Assembly: GCA_002320245.1 (NCBI GenBank)
Contig: DCKD01000003.1
Location: 17,360-57,929, forward strand
Reading direction: 5' to 3'
DNA from: Lachnospiraceae bacterium UBA1683
Lineage (GTDB): Bacteria > Bacillota > Clostridia > Lachnospirales > Lachnospiraceae
Length of the DNA: 40,570 nucleotides
The notes beneath the pieces are model-generated. The model saw nothing but the letters and a program-made list of their open reading frames with translations, did no database searches and was not told the origin of the DNA. Below are positions 15,493 to 22,624 of this stretch, one piece after another. A program made the translations under genes and the position numbers. Position 1 is the stretch's first letter; each line of letters opens with the position of its first letter.

Positions 15493-16467
15493 ATGAAAAA
15501 GAATTTTATTCTGGCCGTTGCGGCTTTGCTGACACTTTCTCTTTCTGCATGTACATCGTCTCCGGAAAACGAAGGATTAAAGGTGTCAGGTATATATTTT
15601 GATACGATTGTGCAGATTGAGGCATGGGGAACCGATATTTCCGTTCTGAACCGATGCAAGGATATCTGTAAAACATACGAGAATAAATTCAGCAAAGAAA
15701 TCAATACAAGCGAGATTTCTAAAATCAATTCTGCGAAAGGCTCCCCCGTAGAAGTTTCTGACGATACGATTGAACTGATTCAGAAAGCGCTATATTACTG
15801 TGAACTTTCCGGCGGCAAATTCGATATCACGATTGCTCCGGTCAGCAGTCTGTGGAATTTTAACGGTGAACACAGCGGAGAGATCCCAAATGCAAATGCC
15901 ATTGAACAGGCGAAAAGCCATGTTGACTATCATAAGGTGAAAATAGACGGAAATACCGTCACACTCGAAGACCCCGATGCACAGATTGATTTGGGCGGGA
16001 TTGCGAAAGGATACATTGCCGACAGACTCAAAGAATATCTGCAAAACCAGAATGTAAAACATGCATTGATTAATCTCGGCGGGAATATTCTGGCAGTTGG
16101 AGACCGATATGATGGAACCCCCTTTACAATTGGGCTGCAGAAACCGTTTGACAAACAAAACGAAGCGGTTGCGCAGCTTGAAATCCGCGATAAATCGGTA
16201 GTATCTTCCGGAAATTACGAAAGATATTTTGAGAAGGATGGTGTTATCTACCATCATATTCTGAATCCATCGACCGGATATCCCTATGAAAATAATTTGT
16301 ATCAGGTAACCATTATTTCTGACAGTTCGGTTGACGGCGATGCACTGAGCACAACCTGTTACGCACTCGGTCTGGAAGAGGGGACAGAATTGATTGAACG
16401 TTTGGACGGCGTGAAGGCAATCTTCATCACCAGTGATTATAAATTACATTCCGTCGGAGATATATAA
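15493..16467 (+). CDS. apbE: FAD:protein FMN transferase ApbE, lipoprotein
   Basis: ApbE moves FMN from FAD onto a threonine of target proteins on the outer side of the membrane. The 324 residues begin with a lipoprotein signal (LSLSAC, Cys20). They contain YFDTIVQI, IDLGGIAKGYIAD, LINLGGNILAVG, HHILNPSTGYP and the metal-site region SVDGDALSTTCYALG. Candidate substrates are in this window: RnfG (SGAT, Thr177) and RnfD (TGPT, Thr152). It is read on the plus strand from its own promoter, divergent from nusG_II, and ends before a tandem repeat and a bidirectional terminator. GAGGT lies 6 nt before the ATG. Confidence 0.95.
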   Translation: MKKNFILAVAALLTLSLSACTSSPENEGLKVSGIYFDTIVQIEAWGTDISVLNRCKDICKTYENKFSKEINTSEISKINSAKGSPVEVSDDTIELIQKALYYCELSGGKFDITIAPVSSLWNFNGEHSGEIPNANAIEQAKSHVDYHKVKIDGNTVTLEDPDAQIDLGGIAKGYIADRLKEYLQNQNVKHALINLGGNILAVGDRYDGTPFTIGLQKPFDKQNEAVAQLEIRDKSVVSSGNYERYFEKDGVIYHHILNPSTGYPYENNLYQVTIISDSSVDGDALSTTCYALGLEEGTELIERLDGVKAIFITSDYKLHSVGDI

Positions 16468-16470
16468 AAC

Positions 16471-16550
16471 TTTATCGCAGACGTATATATTTTATCCAAA
16501 ACATATATAAATTCTATCAAAGACATAAAAATCCTATCGAAAACATATAA
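16471..16550. repeat. Four degenerate tandem repeats of 20-22 bp after apbE
   Basis: The motif YTATC-nnARACRTATA recurs with TATC at 16473, 16493, 16515 and 16535. It begins directly after the apbE stop and runs up to the terminator stem. Spacing is close to two helical turns. The function is not apparent. Confidence 0.6.
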
Positions 16551-16610
16551 AACAGCCGGGAAAGCACGAATCTGATTCGCCACAGACTCTTTGATTTCCC
16601 GGCTGTTTTT
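16549..16610. terminator. Bidirectional terminator between apbE and the rubredoxin gene
   Basis: AAAACAGCCGGGAAA (16549-16563) pairs with TTTCCCGGCTGTTTT (16595-16609), followed by T residues on the plus strand and preceded by A residues that act as the U run on the minus strand. It separates two convergent genes. The loop is about 31 nt and contains a further small dyad (GAATCTGATTC). Confidence 0.88.
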
Positions 16611-16619
16611 CATGGTGGA

Positions 16620-16781
16620 TTAATCTTCTTCTACAAATTCGTCTTTTCCAACTCCGCAGATTGGGCATACCCAGTCTTCCGGCAGTTCTTCAAAAGATGT
16701 TCCCGGCTCGATTCCCGCATCAGGATCTCCAATCTCCGGATCGTATACATATCCACAGGGTTCACAAACATACTTTTTCAT
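16620..16781 (-). CDS. Rubredoxin
   Basis: The 53 residues MKKYVCEPCGYVYDPEIGDP...DWVCPICGVGKDEF are a standard rubredoxin, a small electron carrier with one iron held by four cysteines (C6, C9, C39, C42). In anaerobes it commonly donates electrons to oxygen- and peroxide-detoxifying enzymes. The second of two ATGs is chosen (16781) because GGAGG lies 8 nt upstream; the first ATG abuts the ribosome site. It follows the HPr-like gene by about 100 bp and probably shares its promoter. Rubredoxin beside Rnf fits a redox gene neighbourhood. Confidence 0.94.
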   Translation of the reverse strand: MKKYVCEPCGYVYDPEIGDPDAGIEPGTSFEELPEDWVCPICGVGKDEFVEED

Positions 16782-16881
16782 TTTCATCCCTCCTTTCTTT
16801 ATAATATTATGATGTTAGGTTCAAAAGGTATTTTCTCCTTGGCATCATCTTGTAACAATATTGTCATCCAGTTTATTATTT

Positions 16882-17121
16882 TTATTCTGTGTAAGTATAT
16901 TCATCCAAAAAAGATAAAAACTCGACATCAGAATCATGTACTTTCACCTGAATCGGCTTTGCCAGATTCAGCGACAGAACTCCAAGCAATGACTTGGCAT
17001 CAATCGTAATGTTCCCTGTTATTAAATCAACATCAAATCCATATTCCTGTACTTTCCGTACAAAATCAACAGCATTATCCGTGTCCCTGAATTTGATTTT
17101 TCTTTGAATTGTATTGTCCAT
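16882..17121 (-). CDS. HPr-like (Crh-like) protein lacking the catalytic histidine
   Basis: The 79 residues align with HPr, the phosphocarrier of sugar PTS systems. The Ser46 region is well kept (DAKSLLGVLSLNL, Ser44 here), as is the DVDLITGNITI strand. The GIHARPA loop that holds the phosphorylated His15 is replaced by RDTDNAVDF, so phosphotransfer to sugars should be impossible. In this it resembles Bacillus Crh, which lacks the His but is phosphorylated on Ser46 by HPr kinase and acts with CcpA. A regulatory role is plausible, not shown. It has a strong promoter upstream and the AGGCAGGA ribosome site. Confidence 0.8.
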   Translation of the reverse strand: MDNTIQRKIKFRDTDNAVDFVRKVQEYGFDVDLITGNITIDAKSLLGVLSLNLAKPIQVKVHDSDVEFLSFLDEYTYTE

Positions 17122-17162
17122 ATTTTTTATCCTGCCTTTTTATTTACTCAAAAACAGACATA

Positions 17163-17191
17163 ATCATATCGCAAAAAATTTTGTTAGTCAA
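17163..17191 (-). promoter_or_regulatory. Sigma-A promoter of the HPr-like gene
   Basis: On the minus strand TTGACT (17191-17186) and TATGAT (17168-17163) are separated by 17 bp, each one base from consensus. It lies just downstream of the rnfB stop, so this unit is transcribed separately from rnf. Confidence 0.8.
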
Positions 17192-17224
17192 TACAATTTT
17201 TGTTAATATATTGCCAAAGTTTGT

Positions 17225-18037
17225 TTACGACACCGGAATCTTCCGGGGTGTGATAACCTTCCTTGGGCATTTATCGGCACAGACACCACAATTGGTACAC
17301 TTGAATGCATCTATATGTGCAAGGAAATTTGTTACTGTAATTGCTCCCGCCTCGCAATTTTTCTCACAGAGGCGGCAGCCGATACAGCCAACCAGACAGA
17401 CATCCATCAAAGCCTTTCCTTTATCATTCGAGTTACATTGTACGAATGTTTTCTGCTCATACGGAATCAACTCAATCAGCTTCTTTGGACAGGCCGCCAC
17501 ACATTTTCCGCAGGCTTTACATTTTTCTTTATCTACAACTGCAATTCCGTCCACAATATGTATTGCATCAAACGGGCAGGCTTTCACGCAAGTCCCGAAC
17601 CCGAGGCATCCGTAATCGCAGCCTTTTGGTCCCCCATCCTGCATCATATTTGCCATCACACAGTCCTGTACACCATGATATTCATATTCATCCTGCGCTT
17701 TCTCACAGGTCCCCGCACATTTTACAAATGCAGTCTGCCGCTCCTGCTCACCCGCAGCAACCCCCATGATTTCTCCGACTTTCTCCGCAACCGGGGCGCC
17801 GCCCACCGGACAGCCGCCCACTTCTGCTTCTCCTGCAACGATGGCAGCGGCCAGACCGGAACATCCGGCATATCCGCAGCCGCCACAATTGTTGCCGGGA
17901 AGGACGCCGAGAATTGCCTCCTCGCGTTCATCCACCTCAACGGCGAACTTCTTCCCGGATACTCCGAGGAAGATGCCGATAAACAACCCGGTTCCGCCAA
18001 CAATTACGGCAGCCAGTAAAATTCCTGTAACACTCAT
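17225..18037 (-). CDS. rnfB: Rnf complex iron-sulfur subunit RnfB
   Basis: RnfB accepts electrons from reduced ferredoxin and passes them into the membrane part of Rnf. The 270 residues start with one membrane helix (about 5-27). The four-cysteine domain C51, C54, C59 and C76 (NNCGGCGYAGC...GGCPVGG) follows. Several ferredoxin-type motifs come next: CDYGCLGFGTCVKACP, CKACGKCVAACP, CLVGCIGCRLCEKNC and CTNCGVCADKCP. This many clusters is typical of the long clostridial RnfB. It is last in the operon, 12 bp after rnfA, with a GGAGG-type site. No strong terminator is visible before the next promoter. Confidence 0.96.
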   Translation of the reverse strand: MSVTGILLAAVIVGGTGLFIGIFLGVSGKKFAVEVDEREEAILGVLPGNNCGGCGYAGCSGLAAAIVAGEAEVGGCPVGGAPVAEKVGEIMGVAAGEQERQTAFVKCAGTCEKAQDEYEYHGVQDCVMANMMQDGGPKGCDYGCLGFGTCVKACPFDAIHIVDGIAVVDKEKCKACGKCVAACPKKLIELIPYEQKTFVQCNSNDKGKALMDVCLVGCIGCRLCEKNCEAGAITVTNFLAHIDAFKCTNCGVCADKCPRKVITPRKIPVS

Positions 18038-18049
18038 GCTTTCTCCCTC

Positions 18050-18625
18050 CTAAATCAATCCTGAAAATCCAAAGAATGCAATCGCCATCAGACCTGCTGT
18101 CACAAGCACGATTGGAGTTCCTTTGAATGCCTCCGGAACGTCATTATATTCGATTTTCTCGCGGATTCCTGCCATCAGCACGATGGAAACAAGAAAACCG
18201 AACGCAGTTGCGATACCGTTTACAACGCCCTCTAAGATGCTGTAAGACTTCTGTACGTTTGTCAGCGCCACGCCAAGTACCGCACAGTTTGTTGTAATCA
18301 GCGGAAGATATACCCCCAGTGCATTGTAAAGCGGCGGCATTGCCTTTTTCAAAAACATCTCGACAAACTGTACAAGCGCGGCAATAACAAGAATAAATAC
18401 AATTGTCTGTAAATACTCAAAACTTGTCGGGACAAGAATAAATTTGTAAATTAATCCCGTTACGAAAGATGCAATTGTAATAACGAAAATAACTGCACCG
18501 CCCATTCCGGCAGCAGTTTTTGTATTTTTTGATACACCAAGGAACGGACAGATTCCAAGGAACTGACTCAGTACAACGTTATTTACAAACGCTGATCCAA
18601 CCGCAATCAACAATAGTTCTTTCAT
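18050..18625 (-). CDS. rnfA: Rnf complex membrane subunit RnfA
   Basis: The 191 residues form about six membrane helices and match RnfA/NqrE: NNVVLSQFLGICPFLGVSKN at the start and LGVYLPLITTNCAVLGVALTN in the middle. The cysteines of the CPFLG and TNCAVLG segments are known in this family to bind a shared iron-sulfur centre between RnfA and RnfE within the membrane; both are present. RnfA and RnfE are paralogs in opposite orientation. The start overlaps the rnfE stop by 4 bp, so translation is coupled. Confidence 0.96.
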   Translation of the reverse strand: MKELLLIAVGSAFVNNVVLSQFLGICPFLGVSKNTKTAAGMGGAVIFVITIASFVTGLIYKFILVPTSFEYLQTIVFILVIAALVQFVEMFLKKAMPPLYNALGVYLPLITTNCAVLGVALTNVQKSYSILEGVVNGIATAFGFLVSIVLMAGIREKIEYNDVPEAFKGTPIVLVTAGLMAIAFFGFSGLI

Positions 18626-19365
18626 TCCTGTTCCTCCTCTCCGCTCTTAGCTGTTTGTTTTACCGTTTCTTTTTCTGCTGCACTGCCCCCGCATGTAAGC
18701 TTTTTTGCACAGCTCTCACAGCCTGCCCCGCAGCCAATCTTTTCCGCATCCGGACTGCCTTTTGCGATTGCTTTTTTCTTCATTATATTCTGGAGCGCTG
18801 TCAGGCAGGCAAGGACGAAGAACGCTCCCGGAGCCAGAATGAAAATTGTAATCGGCTGGTAACTTTCCGGCAGTATCTGCATATTGAAAATCTTACCCGC
18901 TCCAACCAACTCACGGACAATACCGATTGCTGTCAGACCCACCGTAAATCCAAGCCCCATGCCAATCCCATCGAACATGGATGGCAATACCGGGTTCTTT
19001 GACGCATAACTTTCTGCTCTGCCAAGAATAATACAGTTTACAACAATCAGCGGGATATACAGACCGAGTGAGTCATACAGACTCGGAACAAATCCCTCTA
19101 ACAGGAACTGTACAATTGTAACAAAAGATGCCACAACTACGATAAATGCCGGCATTCTGACAGAATCCGGAATGATTTTACGCAGCATGGAAATCAGCAT
19201 ATTGGACAAAACCAGCACCACTGTAGTAGAAAGCCCCATACCAATCCCATTGATTGCCGATGTAGTAACCGCCAGTGTCGGACACATACCAAGCATCAGC
19301 ACGAAGGTAGGGTTTTCTTTTACAAGACCGTTATACAGCCGTTCTGTATACTTATTCATTGACAC
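18622..19365 (-). CDS. rnfE: Rnf complex membrane subunit RnfE with a cysteine-rich tail
   Basis: The 247 residues match RnfE/NqrD: ENPTFVLMLGMCPTLAVTTSAINGIGMG and YIPLIVVNCIILGRAESYASKNP, with cysteines in the MCPTLA and NCIILG segments that pair with RnfA. About six membrane helices end near residue 190. Beyond the usual protein there is a cytoplasmic tail with Cys212, Cys216, Cys219 and Cys225, followed by an acidic, lysine-containing end. The tail is not part of the family core, and a metal or Fe-S site is possible. It overlaps rnfG by 14 bp and rnfA by 4 bp. Confidence 0.95.
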   Translation of the reverse strand: MSMNKYTERLYNGLVKENPTFVLMLGMCPTLAVTTSAINGIGMGLSTTVVLVLSNMLISMLRKIIPDSVRMPAFIVVVASFVTIVQFLLEGFVPSLYDSLGLYIPLIVVNCIILGRAESYASKNPVLPSMFDGIGMGLGFTVGLTAIGIVRELVGAGKIFNMQILPESYQPITIFILAPGAFFVLACLTALQNIMKKKAIAKGSPDAEKIGCGAGCESCAKKLTCGGSAAEKETVKQTAKSGEEEQE

Positions 19366-19966
19366 TACCTCCTAACTCACTCTGAAAATAGACAAGTGCG
19401 GAATCAACTGCGTTGGTTACCGCATTGGTCGTGATTGTTGCACCGCTCAGCGCGTCAATCTTATTCTCTCCTGACTCTCCTGTCTTTGTGTAGGAGAACT
19501 TTTCAACCTGCTTATCTTTAAACTGCTCTTTGAATACAGGCTCTGTTGCCTTCATACCGAGACCTGCTGTCTCATTGATAGAAAGCATTTCGATTCCTTT
19601 GACCGTGCCGTCATTTGCAATACCGACAGAAATTTCAATATCTCCGCCATATCCCTCATGGGACATCACCGTAATTACATAACCCATTTCCTCACCGCTT
19701 TTGTCCAGCGCGACAGCGACTTCGGAAATGTCATCACTGCTGTATCCCGCCCCCTTGAGCACATCCGCAGCCTCTGATTCCTCAAACCCATCATATGTTT
19801 CGAACGAATCCGCATCTGCAAGAACCGTCTTATACGCCTCCTGCTTTGCGCTTTCCTGAGCTGCTGCAATCGGAGCCTTTGTCACCTCGTAAACAAGACC
19901 AAGAAGGCAGCCTGCCACTAATGTGATTGCAGTCAGAATCCATGTATTTTTTACAATCTTATTCAT
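19352..19966 (-). CDS. rnfG: Rnf complex FMN-binding subunit RnfG
   Basis: RnfG is a single-helix protein with an extracytoplasmic FMN-binding domain. The 204 residues show the anchor at about 8-27 and the flavinylation motif DALSGAT at 171-177. Thr177 is the expected covalent FMN site. ApbE, encoded at 15493-16467, is the enzyme family that makes this bond. The sequence GYGGDIEISVGIANDGTVKGIEML is also typical of FMN_bind domains. Its ATG shares one base with the rnfD stop (TAATG), and its end overlaps rnfE by 14 bp. Confidence 0.95.
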   Translation of the reverse strand: MNKIVKNTWILTAITLVAGCLLGLVYEVTKAPIAAAQESAKQEAYKTVLADADSFETYDGFEESEAADVLKGAGYSSDDISEVAVALDKSGEEMGYVITVMSHEGYGGDIEISVGIANDGTVKGIEMLSINETAGLGMKATEPVFKEQFKDKQVEKFSYTKTGESGENKIDALSGATITTNAVTNAVDSALVYFQSELGGSVNE

Positions 19967-20898
19967 TACTTCTCTCCTCCTTTACCAAATGGTTTTGGAA
20001 GAGTAACCTTTTCAATCAGCGGAACCAAAAGGTTACTGATAATGATGGCATAGGAAACTCCCTCCGCAGAACCCCCGAACAGACGGAATAATCCAGTCAG
20101 TACACCGAGGCAGATACCATACACTATCTGACCGCTCTTCGTAATCGGCGATGTCACATAATCCGTTGCCATAAACCATGCGCCAAGCATAATTCCGCCT
20201 CCGCAGAGATGTGCGGTGATGTACTGCGGGTCAGCTCCGTGCCCGCCGAAAATTGTAATAAAGATTACGAATGTCAGCAGATAAGTTCCCGGAATCCGCA
20301 AATCAATTACACCAACGAGCAAAAGGAACATCGCACCAACCATAATTGCAAGAACCGAAGTTTCTCCAATGGTGCCGCGGATATTTCCAAGCAGCATATC
20401 CATTGAATTCACGGCTTCTCCTGCTTTTAACTCCGCCAGCGGTGTCGGACCTGTCACTCCATCATAGACAAAATATGTCATCTGTCCTGTAAATGAAATC
20501 AACAGGAAACATCTTGCTGCAAGTGCAGGGTTCATGAAGTTCTGGCCCAGACCGCCGAAAAGCTGTTTTACGACAAGAATCGCAAATACGGAACCAAGCG
20601 CCCCCATCCATACCGGCAATGTCGGCGGCAGGTTCAGCGCGAGAAGCAGACCGGTTACAACGGCGCTGCAGTCCTTGATTGTCACCGGTTTGTGCATTAA
20701 TCTTTCATAAATGTACTCCGTCAGCACTGCAGTGGCTGTCGTAACGACAACAAGCACCCATGCATTTTCATGACGGAAATTATAAATACCAAAGAAGGTA
20801 GCCGGCAACAGTGCGATTACTACCATCAACATGATATTGTTGGTTGTCACTCTATCCCGGATATGCGGGGAAGAGGATACTTTCAATTGTTCATTCAC
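19966..20898 (-). CDS. rnfD: Rnf complex membrane subunit RnfD
   Basis: The 310 residues form a multi-helix membrane protein with the RnfD pattern (SSPHIRDRVTTNNIM at the start, NLPPTLPVWMGALGSVFAI, GGLGQNFMNPALAARCFLL). The flavinylation site is DGVTGPTPL, with Thr152 as the likely FMN-bearing residue. RnfD carries electrons across or along the membrane and is a main candidate for coupling to ion transport. It lies 12 bp after rnfC and one base overlaps rnfG. Confidence 0.96.
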   Translation of the reverse strand: MNEQLKVSSSPHIRDRVTTNNIMLMVVIALLPATFFGIYNFRHENAWVLVVVTTATAVLTEYIYERLMHKPVTIKDCSAVVTGLLLALNLPPTLPVWMGALGSVFAILVVKQLFGGLGQNFMNPALAARCFLLISFTGQMTYFVYDGVTGPTPLAELKAGEAVNSMDMLLGNIRGTIGETSVLAIMVGAMFLLLVGVIDLRIPGTYLLTFVIFITIFGGHGADPQYITAHLCGGGIMLGAWFMATDYVTSPITKSGQIVYGICLGVLTGLFRLFGGSAEGVSYAIIISNLLVPLIEKVTLPKPFGKGGEK

Positions 20899-20910
20899 TG
20901 TCTCTCACCT

Positions 20911-22230
20911 CTATTTCTTCTTTTTGTTTGCAAGTGCAATTTTACGCATCGCCCCGATGGACTGTTTCAACTGCCGTTTTGCGGGACAGACATAACTACA
21001 GGAACCACACTCCACGCATTCCAGTCCATTCCATTTCAGAAACGCTTCCTCATCAAAGCGCTGCGCATAATCTGCAAGCCTGGATGGGACAATCCGGCTT
21101 GGACATACCTCTACACAACGTCCGCAATTGATACATGCAGTCTCCGGATTTTTAGCTACGGCATCTTTCTCAAATGCAAGAATGGAAGAAGATGTCTTTG
21201 TGATTGGTGCGTCAAGTGAAATCATCGCGAATCCCATCATTGGCCCGCCGGAGATTACCTTTTCCGGTGATTCCTTAAAGCCACCGGCAGCAGCAATGAC
21301 TTCCTGATGGTTTGTTCCAAGCAAAACCTTAAAGTTACCTGGGTGTTCTACTGCATCACCGCTCACTGTGACAACTCGTTCCATCAATGGCTTTCCAAGA
21401 ATCACAGCATTATGTATTCCAATCAGTGTCTCTACATTGTCCACGATACATCCTGCATCTGCCGGAAGCATGGATGAATTAATTGCGCGTTTTGTCAGCG
21501 CATAAATCAACTGGCGCTCAGCACCCTGCGGATATTTTGTCTGAAGCACACGGACTTCCATGCGCGGCTCATCCTTTGTTGCCTCTTTTAATTTTTGAAT
21601 ACAGTCTTTTTTGTTGTCCTCAACACCAAAAATTCCCTTTGCATTTTCAAACAACGACAATACAACACGCATACCGCTGACAAGTTCCTCTGTATTTTCA
21701 AGCATCCTTCTGTAATCCGCTGTGATATACGGCTCACATTCTGCACAGTTTGCAATAATGTATTCGATTTTCTCCGGCTCTTTCGGGGTAAGTTTTACTC
21801 TGGTTGGAAAACCAGCACCGCCCATACCGACAATACCTGCATTTCCTATCATTGTCAGTACCTCATCTCTGGACAGTTCATTCAGCGGCTTTATCTGAGG
21901 GTATTCCACCTCATTGTACTCCCCGTCGTTCTCAATCACAACGCAGTCAACACTATTTCCTGCCGGATTCAGATGTTTTTCAATTCCTACAACGGTACCG
22001 GATACAGACGCATAAACCGGAGCAGACACGAATCCGCCGGCTTCAGCGATTTTCTGCCCCTTCAGCACAGCATCTCCCTTTTTCACAACCGCAGTTGCCG
22101 GAGCGCCGATATGCTGAGACAGCGGATATATCAACTTGCCTGTTGGAAGTATTTCTTTAATCGGCTGGTCTTTTGCAAGACTCTTCCCATCATTTGGATG
22201 GATTCCACCTTTAAAAGTTAGAAGTCCCAT
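20911..22230 (-). CDS. rnfC: Rnf complex NADH-binding subunit RnfC
   Basis: RnfC is the peripheral subunit that exchanges electrons with NAD(H). The 439 residues begin GLLTFKGGIHPNDGKSLAKDQPI. They contain the NuoF-like flavin/NAD domain (GNAGIVGMGGAGFPTRVKL, IIANCAECEPYITADYRRM) and two 4Fe-4S motifs near the end (CINCGRCVEVCP and CVECGSCSYVCP). The ATG at 22230 follows AAAGGAG. It is first in the complete rnfCDGEAB operon, the usual order. The upstream region holds a candidate promoter and possible Rex sites. Confidence 0.96.
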   Translation of the reverse strand: MGLLTFKGGIHPNDGKSLAKDQPIKEILPTGKLIYPLSQHIGAPATAVVKKGDAVLKGQKIAEAGGFVSAPVYASVSGTVVGIEKHLNPAGNSVDCVVIENDGEYNEVEYPQIKPLNELSRDEVLTMIGNAGIVGMGGAGFPTRVKLTPKEPEKIEYIIANCAECEPYITADYRRMLENTEELVSGMRVVLSLFENAKGIFGVEDNKKDCIQKLKEATKDEPRMEVRVLQTKYPQGAERQLIYALTKRAINSSMLPADAGCIVDNVETLIGIHNAVILGKPLMERVVTVSGDAVEHPGNFKVLLGTNHQEVIAAAGGFKESPEKVISGGPMMGFAMISLDAPITKTSSSILAFEKDAVAKNPETACINCGRCVEVCPSRIVPSRLADYAQRFDEEAFLKWNGLECVECGSCSYVCPAKRQLKQSIGAMRKIALANKKKK

Positions 22231-22270
22231 TCTAAATCTCCTTTCTTTTTTACCACATTACTATTATTCT

Positions 22271-22299
22271 ACTAGATTATGTATACAAAATCCAGTCAA
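22271..22299 (-). promoter_or_regulatory. Candidate promoter of the rnf operon
   Basis: On the minus strand TTGACT (22299-22294) is followed after 17 bp by TCTAGT (22276-22271). The -35 is good and the -10 matches four of six. It lies about 40 bp before rnfC. No better promoter is visible between the terminator at 22380 and rnfC. Confidence 0.45.
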
Positions 22300-22312
22300 A
22301 TCATTTAGGTTC

Positions 22313-22351
22313 TTGTATCTTTTAACAAACATCTTGTCGAAATTTTAACAC
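22313..22351. promoter_or_regulatory. Possible Rex operator sites upstream of rnf
   Basis: TTGTCGAAATTTTAACAC (22334-22351) matches 11 of 14 fixed positions of the Rex consensus TTGTTAA-N4-TTAACAA. Just beside it, TTAACAA at 22322-22328 is a perfect half-site with a weaker left half. Rex is the Gram-positive NADH/NAD+ sensor. Regulation of Rnf by Rex would make sense, but the sites lie upstream of the best promoter and the match is imperfect. Confidence 0.35.
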
Positions 22352-22374
22352 TGTAGGATACATTTTTGTATAAT

Positions 22375-22406
22375 AAAAAGACCAACTTCCGTTAGGATGC
22401 TGGTCT
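22375..22406 (-). terminator. Terminator at the end of the cmk-ispH-rpsA transcript
   Basis: On the minus strand GACCAGC (22405-22399) pairs with GTTGGTC (22386-22380), with a further TCC/GGA pair and a 4-base loop, then TTTTT. It closes the folded element behind rpsA and isolates rnf from it. Confidence 0.85.
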
Positions 22407-22617
22407 CTTATCTCTGCTCGACCCGGTAAAATCAAAGACCCCGCTGCAAGCAACGAAACATCAAATTTGACACGCCCCGGAAAAAAGGGGGCGGGGTATT
22501 TGGTCTGTGCTCCGCTTCGGTCGGTGCTAAACGAGCGCCACGGGCACTCAGCCCCCCTCGCGACAATCACCAAATATCCATGCAAGCATGGCTGCTTGGC
22601 CCGTTACTCGCGGGAAT
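22407..22617 (-). repeat. GC-rich multi-hairpin element behind rpsA
   Basis: The 394 bp between rnfC and rpsA hold no convincing gene, but this part is much richer in G and C than its surroundings and is full of dyads. CCATGC-AA-GCATGG occupies 22578-22591. TATTTGGT (22497-22504) pairs with ACCAAATA (22569-22576) over a 64-nt loop that contains further short stems. GCCCC/GGGGC surrounds an A-run near 22473-22495. It looks like a dispersed intergenic repeat or structured 3' region read with rpsA. The short frame MHGYLVIVARGAECP... across it is probably not a gene. Confidence 0.5.
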
Positions 22618-22624
22618 AAAGAAT

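Noticed and set aside
22231..22407. A riboswitch or T-box upstream of rnf
   Set aside because: The leader from the best promoter to rnfC is only about 35-40 nt, too short for any known riboswitch, and no T-box or aptamer core is visible.
22322..22585. An 87-codon minus-strand frame (MHGYLVIVARGAECP...)
   Set aside because: It runs through the folded GC-rich element and the terminator behind rpsA, has no good ribosome site, and its composition follows the hairpins, so it is better explained by the repeat.
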